A stretch of DNA of 64,000 bases from CAVRCT01 sp963719645 (GCA_963719645.1 CAVRCT010000007.1:124001-188000); one strand, 5' to 3'; counted from the stretch's first letter, positions 53,922 through 63,219 are shown. Numbers and translations: made by a program. The notes: generated from the letters alone by a model not told the origin.

Positions 53922-55208
53922 TTGAGTCACAATCAAATTGTTATTTTTTCGATTATCTTAGTCCTTTTAATTATCCTATCAGGATTTTTTTCCGCGGCGG
54001 AAACCGGATTGATGGCAGTGAACCGTTATCGGTTACGCCACAAGGCGCGGATGAAAAAGCGCTCCGCGATCATGATTTTGCGTTTATTAAAACGGCCTGA
54101 TCGTTTGTTAGGAATGATTTTAATCGGTAATTCTTTTGCTAATATTCTTGCCTCAGCATTGGCCACCTTGCTGGCCACGCATTTTTGGGGCGAAAGAGGG
54201 GTCATTCTTTCCACGCTTTTGCTCACGTTTGTGGTATTGATTTTTTCGGAAGTGGCGCCCAAAACCGTCGCTGCCTTATATCCTGAAGCGATTTCAAAAT
54301 GGGTTCGCTGGCCTGTTTTCATTTTGTTAAAAATATTTTATCCCTTTGTTGTGCTGATTAATGTGATTGCGAATAATTTGCTGCGTTTATTTGGTATTCG
54401 CTTAAATCAAACGGGCATGGAGCCTTTCAGTCGGGACGAATTGCGCAGTATCGTGTTTGAAACGAGTGGTCGGCAATCACAACAATACCAAGCCATGCTG
54501 CTGGGTATTTTAGATTTAAATAAAGTTTTAGTGACGGATGTGATGGTACCGCGGCATGAAGTGGTGGGGGTGGATTTACAGGCGGATTGGGCCACGATTC
54601 AAGGCGTGTTGAGCACGAGTAGTTATGATTGGTTGCCAGTTTATCAGGATGATATTAATCAAGTGGTTGGTATGTTGCATATGCGTGAATTAATGCATTT
54701 TTCGTTGGGGCAGCCGACATTGAATAAAGAACTCATCCAACAAGTGATGCATGAGCCTTATTTTATTCCAGAGGGCACGACGCTCAATGTGCAATTATTA
54801 AATTTTCAGCGCCAGCATAAACGCACGGCGTTGATTGTGGATGAATATGGTGAAGTACAGGGCTTGTTGACGTTAGCGGATATTTTGGAAGAAATTGTGG
54901 GAGAATTTACGACGAGCGGCATGCCGAGTATTGAAAAAGTGATTCAAAAGCAAAGTGATGGCAGTTATTTAGTGGAAGGTTCGGTTGAGCTCAGGGAATT
55001 AAACAGAGTCACGGGTTGGCAATTTACGTTGGGAACCGCTAGAACGTTAAGCGGCTTAATTATTGAATTTTTGCAGACGATGCCACGTCCTGGGACATGC
55101 GTTAAAATTAACGAACATCCGATTGAAATTCTGCGGATTGATGAAAATCGCGTGACGATGGCGAAAGTGTTTCCGCAGTTGGTGGTGAGAGAGGAAGAAG
55201 TGTTTTAA
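53922..55208 (+). CDS. CorC/HlyC-family membrane protein (CNNM + CBS domains)
   Basis: A 428-residue protein implicated in Mg2+ transport or resistance. The N-terminal CNNM/DUF21 membrane domain starts IILSGFFSAAETGLMAVNRYRLRHKA (about 17-43) and includes IFSEVAPKTVAALYPE. Two CBS motifs lie at about 205-325 (VTDVMVPRHEVVGVD, AL-IVDEYGEVQGLLTLADILEEIVGE). A CorC/HlyC C-terminal domain follows. The start is TTG 53922 with AAAGGA eight bases upstream. In E. coli the relative yfjD lies near ffh; here the frameshifted gene lies between. Confidence 0.9.
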   Translation: MSHNQIVIFSIILVLLIILSGFFSAAETGLMAVNRYRLRHKARMKKRSAIMILRLLKRPDRLLGMILIGNSFANILASALATLLATHFWGERGVILSTLLLTFVVLIFSEVAPKTVAALYPEAISKWVRWPVFILLKIFYPFVVLINVIANNLLRLFGIRLNQTGMEPFSRDELRSIVFETSGRQSQQYQAMLLGILDLNKVLVTDVMVPRHEVVGVDLQADWATIQGVLSTSSYDWLPVYQDDINQVVGMLHMRELMHFSLGQPTLNKELIQQVMHEPYFIPEGTTLNVQLLNFQRQHKRTALIVDEYGEVQGLLTLADILEEIVGEFTTSGMPSIEKVIQKQSDGSYLVEGSVELRELNRVTGWQFTLGTARTLSGLIIEFLQTMPRPGTCVKINEHPIEILRIDENRVTMAKVFPQLVVREEEVF

Positions 55209-55576
55209 CGAATCACTAACGCCGCCACTACATTCCTCTCCTCCGCCGTTAAGACATTAAACGTCCGACACGCCGCACCGGTATTCATAATTTCAACCCC
55301 AATGCCTTGATTCATCAATTCCCCATAGATATCCAGCTCAGGAAATTGTAGCGTAGTACCCGTCCCTAATAGTAAGATAGTTGGTTTTAATTCGAGTATA
55401 ATCTGTAAGCTTTCGCGGGTGAGCTCATCAATCACTTGAGGCTGCCAATCTTCAATGAGAGTCGCTGCAGAGAGAATTAAACTGCGAGTAAAAATACGGT
55501 CATTGATTTGGATTTGACCTGGCTGATAAGCCTTAATTTGGAAGTTGGCTTTATTCTCGTCTAATGCAAGAGACAT
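55205..55576 (-). CDS. Mth938-domain (DUF498/NDUFAF3-like) protein
   Basis: A 123-residue cytosolic protein from ATG 55576 with GGAG nine bases upstream (a GTG at 55591 is possible). It matches the Mth938 fold: GQIQINDRIFTRSLILSA, PTILLLGTGTTLQFPELDIYGEL and GIGVEIMNTGAACRTFNVLTAEERNVVAALVI. The mitochondrial relative NDUFAF3 assists complex I assembly, and bacterial members have no proven role. It overlaps the end of the CorC-like gene by 4 bp, tail to tail. Confidence 0.9.
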   Translation of the reverse strand: MSLALDENKANFQIKAYQPGQIQINDRIFTRSLILSAATLIEDWQPQVIDELTRESLQIILELKPTILLLGTGTTLQFPELDIYGELMNQGIGVEIMNTGAACRTFNVLTAEERNVVAALVIR

Positions 55577-55635
55577 ACTAGATTGCTCCACGGATTGGAA
55601 AATTGTAAATAATTATACTGTTTGGGGAGTAACTA

Positions 55636-56847
55636 ATGAATGATTTTCCGCGTTTAAAACGATTGCCGCCTTATGTCTTTAGTATCATGGAACAATTAAA
55701 ACTCCAAAAAATGGCGCAAGGTTGCGACGTGTTTGACTTTGGAATCGGTAATCCGGATCAGCCTACGCCGCCGCACATTGTGGCAGCCTTGCAAAAAGCG
55801 ATCATGCGTCCTGAATTACATCGTTATGCCCCCTCCAAAGGTATTCCTGCCTTACGCGAAGAAATTTGTCATTGGTATGAACGACGTTATGCGGTGACAT
55901 TAAATCCAGAAACAGAAGCGATTGTGACCATTGGTTCAAAAGAAGGGTTGGCGCATTTAGCCATGGCCACCGTCAGTGCAGATGATACCGTGTTAGTTCC
56001 CAATCCTTGTTACCCAGTACACCAATTTGGTTTTGTGTTGGCTGATGCGAATGTGCGTTACGTCCCTTTATTGCCAGAGCTAGATTTTATCGAAACGTTG
56101 CGTGCAACGCTCGCGGAATGCTGGCCAAAACCAAAAATGTTATTAATTAATTTCCCTGCGAATCCGACGACCCATTGTGTCGATTTAGATTTTTTTGCTG
56201 AAATAATTGCGATTGCGAAAGAGCACAATATTTGGGTAGTACACGATTTAGCGTATGCGGATATTGTGTTTGATGGTTACAAGGCGCCATCTATTTTGCA
56301 AGTGCCAGGTGCGAAAGACATTGCAGTGGAAGCGTATACCCTCTCAAAAACCTATAACATGGCAGGCTGGCGCGTCGGTTTTATGTGCGGCAACTCTGAG
56401 CTTGTGCAAGCCTTGGCGCGAATTAAATCGTATATTGATTATGGTTCTTTTGCCCCGGTGCAAGTGGCGGCGATTGAAGCATTAGCAGGCCCGCAAGATT
56501 GTGTCGCGGAAATTTGCGATCGTTACCAAACACGCCGTAATCTTTTGTGTAAGGGTTTAAGAGAGATTGGTTGGGAAGTGGATTTACCAAAAGCCACCAT
56601 GTTTGTTTGGGCGAAAATTCCAGAACAATTTCGTGAAATGGGTTCACTTGATTTTGCTAAATTGTTGGTGCAAGAAGCGAATGTTGTCGTTTCACCGGGG
56701 ATTGGATTTGGTGAATATGGCAATGAATATGTTCGATTCGGTTTGGTAGAAAGCGAATCGCGGATGCAGCAAGCGCTTCGCCACATTGAAACTGTTTTAC
56801 GCGGTGATTTTGCTGTGCCAGTTGCAACCTTAATGGAGAGCACATGA
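55636..56847 (+). CDS. alaC: Glutamate-pyruvate aminotransferase AlaC
   Basis: PLP-dependent class I/II aminotransferase making alanine from pyruvate and glutamate. The 403-residue protein matches AlaC closely: RLPPYVFSIMEQLKLQKMAQG, FGIGNPDQPTPPHIV, EAIVTIGSKEGLAHLAMAT, VVHDLAYADIVFDGYKAPSI and the PLP lysine in TLSKTYNMAGWRVGFM. GGGGAG precedes the ATG. It overlaps the next small gene by 4 bp. Confidence 0.95.
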   Translation: MNDFPRLKRLPPYVFSIMEQLKLQKMAQGCDVFDFGIGNPDQPTPPHIVAALQKAIMRPELHRYAPSKGIPALREEICHWYERRYAVTLNPETEAIVTIGSKEGLAHLAMATVSADDTVLVPNPCYPVHQFGFVLADANVRYVPLLPELDFIETLRATLAECWPKPKMLLINFPANPTTHCVDLDFFAEIIAIAKEHNIWVVHDLAYADIVFDGYKAPSILQVPGAKDIAVEAYTLSKTYNMAGWRVGFMCGNSELVQALARIKSYIDYGSFAPVQVAAIEALAGPQDCVAEICDRYQTRRNLLCKGLREIGWEVDLPKATMFVWAKIPEQFREMGSLDFAKLLVQEANVVVSPGIGFGEYGNEYVRFGLVESESRMQQALRHIETVLRGDFAVPVATLMEST

Positions 56848-57113
56848 ATAACAGAACACAACCTATGATGAACTTTACGCCGCCTTTTCGCAGTGTTGCG
56901 TTGGCGTTAGTCTTTGGCGCACTACTCGGCCCGATTGGATTGCTTTATTCCTCTTTGTTGGGAGGAATCATCATGATGGTGTTCGGTCTTTTTTTATTGC
57001 GGGCAAAATTATTTGCGCTGCTGATTTTAGTGTGGTTGATCAGTTGTGTGTTAAATGTTGCTGCAGCGAATCGATATAATCAAAAATTATTATTCTTATT
57101 GTTAAAGAACTAA
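56844..57113 (+). CDS. Small membrane protein, 89 aa
   Basis: An unrecognised 89-residue protein with about three hydrophobic segments (16-33, 36-49 and 53-73) and a Lys/Asn end. It starts inside the alaC stop (ATGA), so it is translationally coupled. The hydrophobic pattern (LGPIGLLYSSLLGGIIMMV) is common in small inner-membrane proteins without known function. It is likely real because of length, overlap and composition. Confidence 0.75.
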   Translation: MNNRTQPMMNFTPPFRSVALALVFGALLGPIGLLYSSLLGGIIMMVFGLFLLRAKLFALLILVWLISCVLNVAAANRYNQKLLFLLLKN

Positions 57114-57165
57114 CCAAGCCACGCGTAATCGACGCGTAACTGAAACCACGCGTAATCGACGCGTA

Positions 57166-57251
57166 CTGAGCCGCGACCGTCAGGGAGCGTCACGGAATCA
57201 GCGTTAATTTAATCGCTGATTCCGTGACGCTCCCTGACGGTCGCGGCTCAG
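57166..57251. repeat. Palindromic repeat family D, copy D3
   Basis: An 86-bp hairpin with arms CTGAGCCGCGACCGTCAGGG and AGCGTCACGGAATCAGCG and complements around TTAATTTAAT. It is nearly identical to D1. Just upstream, ACGCGTAATCGACGCGTAACTG is repeated partly (57120-57165), as at 21403-21410. It lies between the small membrane gene and recJ. Confidence 0.88.
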
Positions 57252-57281
57252 TGAGTTCCAATTAACGCAGGATGCAACAAA

Positions 57282-59000
57282 ATGAAAAAAATTATCCGCC
57301 GAGAAGCTGTGATGCAGGATGCTATCGAACATGATCTTCATCCCTTGCTCCAACGAATTTATGCAGCACGCGGCGTGAAGTCTGTCGCAGAATTAGACCG
57401 TAGTTTAGAAAAATTATTGCCTTATCAATCTATGCTTGGTATTGATCACGCCGTGAGTTTGCTGGCTGACACGATCATTCAACAACAAAGCATTTTAATT
57501 GTCGGAGACTTTGATGCCGATGGTGCAACCAGTACAGCCGTTGCGATTCGCGCGTTAAAAAGTTTTGGTGCAACGCAAGTCGATTTTTTAGTGCCTAACC
57601 GTTTTGCATTTGGTTATGGATTAACACCCGAATTAGTCGAAGTCGCCAAAAAAAATCAACCCTATCTAATTGTGACAGTTGATAATGGTATTGCAAATCA
57701 CGCAGGTGTGTTGACAGCCAAACAAGCCGGTATCAAAGTGATTGTTACCGACCACCATCTTCCGGCAGAAACATTACCGGATGCCGATGCGATCGTGAAT
57801 CCAAATCAATTGGGTGATTTATTCCCAAGTAAACATATTGCAGGTGTCGGCGTAATTTTTTATGTCATGTTAGCACTGCGTCGTTATCTGCTGGAAAAAA
57901 ATTGGTTTGCTGAAAAACAAATTCCCGAACCCAATATGTCACGCTTATTAGATATCGTGGCACTGGGAACCGTTGCCGATGTGGTGGCCCTCGATCACAA
58001 TAATCGCATCATGGTGTATCAAGGATTGCGTCGAATCCGCGCGGGACATTGCATCGCTGGTATCACAGCCTTGCTTGAAATCAGTCAGCGTTCGCCGCAT
58101 CGCTTGCAAGCAGCCGATTTAGGATTTGCCGTTGCGCCGCGTTTAAATGCAGCAGGGCGCTTGGATGATATGTCGCTGGGCATCGAGTGCTTGCTCACAG
58201 ATGATTTGACGCGCGCGCGTGACATTGCGCAATTACTCAATCAACTGAATGATGAAAGACGCGTGATTGAGCAAGACATGCAAGATCAAGCGTTGCAAAT
58301 TTTAAAAAAAATTCATCCAGAGACGAAAAAAAATCTGAATGGTATTTGTTTGTTTGATGAAGAATGGCATCAAGGTGTCATTGGTATTTTAGCGGGACGA
58401 ATCAAAGATCGTTTTCATCGGCCAGTGATTGTGTTTGCATTGGCAAATGAAACTGAATTAAAAGGATCGGCTCGTTCCATTGCAGGTGTGCACATTCGCG
58501 ATGTCTTAGCAGACATGGCAACACGCTATCCCGAGTTAATTCACAAATTTGGTGGCCATGCGATGGCAGCCGGCTTAACCATTCAGCGCGCTTCTTTCGA
58601 TATTTTTTCAACGGTGTTTAATGAAATCATTACGGCAAAATTGAGTGAGATGGATTTGCAAAATGCATTATTGAGCGATGGTGAATTACACAGTGATGAG
58701 CTATCCCTCGAAATCGCCGAAATTTTGCGCGAAGCAGGCCCATGGGGTCAATCTTTTCCCGAACCTATTTTTGATGGAACGTTTCAAATTTTAGAACAAC
58801 GTCTAGTCGGTAGCCGTCATTTAAAAATGACACTGAGTAAAAATAATCAACTCATTGATGCTATTGCATTCAATATTGATATAAATCAATGGCCTAATTA
58901 TCGCTGTGAATTTATCAATGTCGCTTATCGGATCGATATCAACGAATTTCGAGGCAAACGTAGTGTACAATTAATTATAGAGCATCTGGAAACAGCATAA
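57282..59000 (+). CDS. recJ: Single-stranded-DNA-specific exonuclease RecJ
   Basis: 5'-3' exonuclease for recombination and mismatch repair. The 572-residue protein has the DHH-superfamily metal motifs DFDADG (76-81), DNG (134-136), DHH (157-159) and AIVNPNQ. GGHAMAAGLTI marks the DHHA1 domain, and an OB-fold C-terminus follows. The start ATG 57282 directly follows a family D repeat; the ribosome site CGCAGGATG is weak. Confidence 0.96.
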   Translation: MKKIIRREAVMQDAIEHDLHPLLQRIYAARGVKSVAELDRSLEKLLPYQSMLGIDHAVSLLADTIIQQQSILIVGDFDADGATSTAVAIRALKSFGATQVDFLVPNRFAFGYGLTPELVEVAKKNQPYLIVTVDNGIANHAGVLTAKQAGIKVIVTDHHLPAETLPDADAIVNPNQLGDLFPSKHIAGVGVIFYVMLALRRYLLEKNWFAEKQIPEPNMSRLLDIVALGTVADVVALDHNNRIMVYQGLRRIRAGHCIAGITALLEISQRSPHRLQAADLGFAVAPRLNAAGRLDDMSLGIECLLTDDLTRARDIAQLLNQLNDERRVIEQDMQDQALQILKKIHPETKKNLNGICLFDEEWHQGVIGILAGRIKDRFHRPVIVFALANETELKGSARSIAGVHIRDVLADMATRYPELIHKFGGHAMAAGLTIQRASFDIFSTVFNEIITAKLSEMDLQNALLSDGELHSDELSLEIAEILREAGPWGQSFPEPIFDGTFQILEQRLVGSRHLKMTLSKNNQLIDAIAFNIDINQWPNYRCEFINVAYRIDINEFRGKRSVQLIIEHLETA

Positions 59001-59024
59001 TGTTTTTAGTTAAGAGGAACATGT

Positions 59025-60710
59025 ATGCGCAAGTTGGCAAGTGTCACACTTGTCTTAGTCATTGCACTGTTTGTTATCTCACCGTGGTTGTGCGGGTTGG
59101 TGCTGCAAAAAAAATACCATCAATTTGTTCAAGAATTCAATGAGACCAATCAGTCGATTCAAGTGACTGTCACGCATTATGCGCGACACTGGTTTTTTTC
59201 GGATGCGACGTTGATCGTGACGGTTGAGTCGTTACCTAAAACACTGCCGGATGTTGCAACGCTGTTTCAGTCAACAACCACTTCTCGTTATCAATTTGTG
59301 ATTCAGCAACATCTGATTCATGGGCCTTATATTTTTCACACACCCGCAAAATCCCCTACGCATATTGCTTTGGCATTGATAGAAAATACTGTTATTCCGG
59401 CGCCACAAACCGCGTTGTTATTACATGAAAATGAGATGCCAGATTTTTTTGCCGGAGAAAATTTTTCACTGATGTTTTTTAATGGTAATTATTTTACTTA
59501 TTTTAAATTAAATAAAATGCATCTATCGCTAAATGTGATGAGCGGCACAGGCAGTATGACATGGGGTGGTGGAGAGGGGAAAGTTTGGCTGGATAGGGAT
59601 TTGCAAAATGTGAGTGGCGATCTTCATTTGCATGATGTGATGATTCGAGATGCGGATAGTGCGCTGTCGATGACTCAATTAGATTTACAATTAAATCAAC
59701 ACAAGAGTCATTATGGTATTTGGTTAGGTGAAGACCGGGTGGTCTTACCCGCTTTTATTTTGCATTTATCGAATGACAACACGGTTTCTATTTATGGGGT
59801 CGACTTGCGCGGTGATTCAAATGAGTTAACGGGTCAATTGAATGGTTCGAGCAATCTGTCGATTGAGAAAATTTTATTTGCCAATCAAAAATTAGGGCCC
59901 GTGCACATTCGGTTAAGTGAGAGTAAGTTAAATGTAAAAACCATGCAAACGATGTGGGCAACGTATCGGGATATTTTGCAAAATGGCGAGATGTATGAAT
60001 CGCAGCTGCATTATAAATTAGCTTTTTTATTACCGTTGATTATTTCGCCGGGAACCAGTGTGCGAGTGGATCAATGCGATATTGGATCTCCGCACGGGAA
60101 TTTGCATATGAAGGGCGTTTTGTCTTGGCCGGCGAAAAATTTTATGCGGCCTGATAATGTCGATGAAATGGTTCAGGCGGCGAATTTGGCAATGAAATTG
60201 CAAGTGGCTAAACCGTTAGTGAATGATGCCATTAATTATATGTCGGGCATGTCAGATTTTATCGGTAATGCGGCGGTGCAAGATCGATCAGCGTTGTTGA
60301 GCTTGCGTGACCAGTTAGAATTTTCTGTTCGACAAAATGTTTTTTTAATCGCAGATTTTGAGCGCGACCAAATTATTTCAACGCAAGCAGCGGATAAGTT
60401 GCTCGACTTACAAGATAAATTTGTGTCGATGGAGGATTATTCGGCTGAGCTTTCTCGTTTATTTTGGGCGAAGGATATTACGCTCGCAGCTTCCTATTGG
60501 TTGAATTGGCAATATTATCAAGTGCAAAAACCGTATCAAACATTGTTAAATAAAGTAGATGTTTATCAGGTGGTCGTTAAAAAACAATTGCAGCAACAAA
60601 TCAAAAAATTTATCGCTGAGCGTTATCTTATTCTGCAAGATGATAGTTATGTTGTTTTAATTAATTGGGCGAATGGGCAATTAAAGATTAATGGGGTTGT
60701 GGCGCAGTAG
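59025..60710 (+). CDS. DUF945 (YdgA-like) protein
   Basis: A 561-residue protein with an N-terminal signal anchor (LASVTLVLVIALFVISPWLCGLVL, residues 4-27) and then a long, beta-rich periplasmic region. It begins with VTHYARHWFFSDATLIV, typical of the DUF945/YdgA family. E. coli YdgA is an envelope protein of unclear role. AGAGGAAC precedes the ATG. It lies 24 bp after recJ and may be co-transcribed. The family call is moderate because only the N-terminal third is distinctive. Confidence 0.8.
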   Translation: MRKLASVTLVLVIALFVISPWLCGLVLQKKYHQFVQEFNETNQSIQVTVTHYARHWFFSDATLIVTVESLPKTLPDVATLFQSTTTSRYQFVIQQHLIHGPYIFHTPAKSPTHIALALIENTVIPAPQTALLLHENEMPDFFAGENFSLMFFNGNYFTYFKLNKMHLSLNVMSGTGSMTWGGGEGKVWLDRDLQNVSGDLHLHDVMIRDADSALSMTQLDLQLNQHKSHYGIWLGEDRVVLPAFILHLSNDNTVSIYGVDLRGDSNELTGQLNGSSNLSIEKILFANQKLGPVHIRLSESKLNVKTMQTMWATYRDILQNGEMYESQLHYKLAFLLPLIISPGTSVRVDQCDIGSPHGNLHMKGVLSWPAKNFMRPDNVDEMVQAANLAMKLQVAKPLVNDAINYMSGMSDFIGNAAVQDRSALLSLRDQLEFSVRQNVFLIADFERDQIISTQAADKLLDLQDKFVSMEDYSAELSRLFWAKDITLAASYWLNWQYYQVQKPYQTLLNKVDVYQVVVKKQLQQQIKKFIAERYLILQDDSYVVLINWANGQLKINGVVAQ

Positions 60711-60730
60711 AGAAAGAGTTTAAAAAATTA

Positions 60731-60754
60731 TTTTTATACAAATCCCCCTTGTTC
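60731..60754. repeat. Left arm of repeat family C, copy C4
   Basis: TTTTTATACAAATCCCCC followed by TTGTTC is the outer arm of a C palindrome. Its partner is at 62323-62347. The usual inner part of C (CCCCTTTTTCAAAG) is missing and the 261-bp array stands in its place. Confidence 0.82.
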
Positions 60755-62322
60755 CTGGCGGATCGACGCAAATTCCACCCATGTGTCGTCCTGAAAAATA
60801 TGACGTCAACGTATTTTAACCGTAGCGAGGGTACTCGCACGGAATATTTATTCAGGATCCACTTGAGTATCCTCGATCTATATAAATTCAGGAATGAGTT
60901 CTTCGTTCGTGGATCCTGAATAAATCTTACGCGCTACTGCGATAACTGCGGTCAAAAGATTTGGGCGTAAGATTTTTCAGGACGACACAGCGGAGGAATA
61001 TCTAAGCCCTGCGGGCTGGCGGATCGACGCAAATTCCACCCATGTGTCGTCCTGAAAAAATATGACGTCAACGTATTTTAACCGTAGCGAGGGTACTCGC
61101 ACGGAATATTTATTCAGGATCCACTTGAGTATCCTCGATCTATATAAATTCAGGAATGAGTTCTTCGTTCGTGGATCCTGAATAAATCTTACGTGCTACT
61201 GCGATAACTGCGGTCAAAAGATTTGGGCGTAAGATTTTTCAGGACGACACAGCGGAGGAATATCTAAGCCCTGCGGGCTGGCGGATCGACGCAAATTCCA
61301 CCCATGTGTCGTCCTGAAAAATATGACGTCAACGTATTTTAACCGTAGCGAGGGTACTCGCACGGAATATTTATTCAGGATCCACTTGAGTATCCTCGAT
61401 CTATATAAATTCAGGAATGAGTTCTTCGTTCGTGGATCCTGAATAAATCTTACGTGCTACTGCGATAACTGCGGTCAAAAGATTTGGGCGTAAGATTTTT
61501 CAGGACGACACAGCGGAGGAATATCTAAGCCCTGCGGGCTGGCGGATCGACGCAAATTCCACCCATGTGTCGTCCTGAAAAATATGACGTCAACGTATTT
61601 TAACCGTAGCGAGGGTACTCGCACGGAATATTTATTCAGGATCCACTTGAGTATCCTCGATCTATATAAATTCAGGAATGAGTTCTTCGTTCGTGGATCC
61701 TGAATAAATCTTACGCGCTACTGCGATAACTGCGGTCAAAAGATTTGGGCGTAAGATTTTTCAGGACGACACAGCGGAGGAATATCTAAGCCCTGCGGGC
61801 TGGCGGATCGACGCAAATTCCACCCATGTGTCGTCCTGAAAAATATGACGTCAACGTATTTTAACCGTAGCGAGGGTACTCGCACGGAACATTTATTCAG
61901 GATCCACTTGAGTATCCTCGATCTATATAAATTCAGGAATGAGTTCTTCGTTCGTGGATCCTGAATAAATCTTACGCGCTACTGCGATAACTGCGGTCAA
62001 AAGATTTGGGCGTAAGATTTTTCAGGACGACACAGCGGAGGAATATCTAAGCCCTGCGGGCTGGCGGATCGACGCAAATTCCACCCATGTGTCGTCCTGA
62101 AAAATATGACGTCAACGTATTTTAACCGTAGCGAGGGTACTCGCACGGAATATTTATTCAGGATCCACTTGAGTATCCTCGATCTATATAAATTCAGGAA
62201 TGAGTTCTTCGTTCGTGGATCCTGAATAAATCTTACGTGCTACTGCGATAACTGCGGTCAAAAGATTTGGGCGTAAGATTTTTCAGGACGACGCATGGGT
62301 GGAATTTGCGTCGATCCGCCAG
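60755..62322. repeat. Tandem array of six 261-bp multi-hairpin units
   Basis: Units begin (CTGGCGGATCGACG) at 60755, 61016, 61278, 61539, 61800 and 62061; all are 261 bp except the second (262, one extra A). Within a unit, GTGTCGTCCTGAAAAAT pairs perfectly with a site about 190 bp on (60783-60799 with 60972-60988). Inside are hairpins CCGTAGCGAG/CTCGCACGG and ATTTATTCAGGATCCAC/GTGGATCCTGAATAAAT, plus AATCTTACG/CGTAAGATT. Linkers carry GCCC-TGC-GGGC. Units differ at very few bases (CGCGCTAC or CGTGCTAC). The right end is the inverted complement of the left end. No convincing ORF. Confidence 0.92.
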
Positions 62323-62347
62323 GAACAAGGGGATTTATATAAAAATA
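62323..62347. repeat. Right arm of repeat family C, copy C4
   Basis: GAACAAGGGG followed by ATTTATATAAAAATA is the complement of the arm at 60731-60754, with one G fewer. It borders the array directly and ends 13 bp before the dipeptidase stop. Confidence 0.82.
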
Positions 62348-62359
62348 ATTTTTTCTCGC

Positions 62360-63007
62360 TTAATTCACTTCACAATCCAACGGTTCCAGAATTTCTCTTT
62401 CATGAAAAGTAAAATGCCAATATTCTTTTTCATAAGGAATAAATCCAGCGCGCTCCATGGTGTTTGTTAGTAATTGGCGATTCTTCAGTGCTTCCGCACC
62501 AATATGTGCCTCTGTTGCAGTCAGATGAGATAACTCATCAAAGAAATCAAAACAAGCACCCATTGGTAATAATTCACCGGTATGTAAATCAATCAGGCTC
62601 AAATCAATCGTGTCACCAAAGCAATGATTCGAAACAGTCCCATTCACATAACCCAATTGTGCTAATTGGATTTTTTCAATATGCGGGTAATGAATTTCTT
62701 TGCGCACTAATTCGAAGGGATCGTGAACCGGTTGATGCATCCAGTGACCAAAATCTTGGACGGCGCGTAAAGGGCGGTAACTGTCAAATACAAACAAACC
62801 TAAATTCTGTTGAAATAATTCATTTTGTACTTGGCAAAGTGCGTGAGCGGCTTTTGGGGCAAATAAGCAAAGATGAATGGCGCTCTGATGATAGCCTATC
62901 ACCGGTCGGCCTAAAAAATTTTCAGCGGTTGCATAAGCAAGTTTACATTGAATGGGTTTTTTGCAGAGAGTGCGACTGAGCGCTACGGCGTCGATCAGTG
63001 TTGACAT
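62360..63007 (-). CDS. D-alanyl-D-alanine dipeptidase (VanX/DdpX family)
   Basis: Zinc dipeptidase of peptidase family M15D that splits D-Ala-D-Ala. The 215-residue protein shows SYRPL (76-80, substrate Arg), the zinc motif SNHCFGDTIDLSL with H128 and D135, and E195 and H198 in EYWHF. There is no signal peptide, so it is probably cytoplasmic and may recycle peptidoglycan dipeptide. No vanHA genes lie nearby, so a role in vancomycin resistance is not suggested. It sits downstream of tRNA-Arg on the same strand. Confidence 0.9.
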   Translation of the reverse strand: MSTLIDAVALSRTLCKKPIQCKLAYATAENFLGRPVIGYHQSAIHLCLFAPKAAHALCQVQNELFQQNLGLFVFDSYRPLRAVQDFGHWMHQPVHDPFELVRKEIHYPHIEKIQLAQLGYVNGTVSNHCFGDTIDLSLIDLHTGELLPMGACFDFFDELSHLTATEAHIGAEALKNRQLLTNTMERAGFIPYEKEYWHFTFHEREILEPLDCEVN

Positions 63008-63028
63008 GCGTCCCTACCTATCTGTATA

Positions 63029-63105
63029 TGGCGCGCCTGGAGAGATTCGAACTCCCGACCACCTGGTTCGAAGCCAGATACTCTATCCAACTGAGCTACA
63101 GGCGC
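63029..63105 (-). tRNA. tRNA-Arg(TCG)
   Basis: 77 nt on the minus strand with encoded CCA (complement of 63029-63031). Acceptor arms are GCGCCTG and CAGGCGC. The anticodon loop CTTCGAA between TCTGG and CCAGG gives anticodon TCG, reading CGA/CGG. The D arm TAGCTCAGTTGGATAGAG and T arm TCGGGAGTTCGAATCTCT-type sequence are normal. It is almost identical to the neighbouring tRNA-Arg(ACG) outside the acceptor stem and anticodon. Confidence 0.95.
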
Positions 63106-63142
63106 TTTGCTTTTAAAAAGCGAATAAGGTTAAAAATTTAAA

Positions 63143-63219
63143 TGGCGCGCTCGGAGAGATTCGAACTCCCGACCACCTGGTTCGTAGCCAGGTACTCTAT
63201 CCAACTGAGCTACGAGCGC
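63143..63219 (-). tRNA. tRNA-Arg(ACG)
   Basis: 77 nt on the minus strand with encoded CCA (complement of 63143-63145). Acceptor arms are GCGCTCG and CGAGCGC. The anticodon loop CTACGAA between CCTGG and CCAGG gives anticodon ACG, whose A34 is the substrate of TadA (encoded at 42681-43157). It is separated by 37 bp from tRNA-Arg(TCG) and probably transcribed first. Confidence 0.95.

Noticed and set aside
53719..53925. 68-aa plus-strand ORF before the CorC-like gene
   Set aside because: It runs through the right arm of the E2 palindrome and lacks a ribosome site.
60755..62322. CRISPR array
   Set aside because: Units are 261 bp and identical throughout, with no short repeats separated by unique spacers and no cas genes nearby.
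62267..62470. 67-aa plus-strand ORF at the end of the 261-bp array
   Set aside because: It spans repeat ends and the antisense of the dipeptidase gene, with no start signal.
62360..63007. Vancomycin-resistance gene vanX
   Set aside because: The enzyme family matches, but there is no vanH or vanA neighbour and Gram-negative relatives use such dipeptidases in cell-wall turnover.
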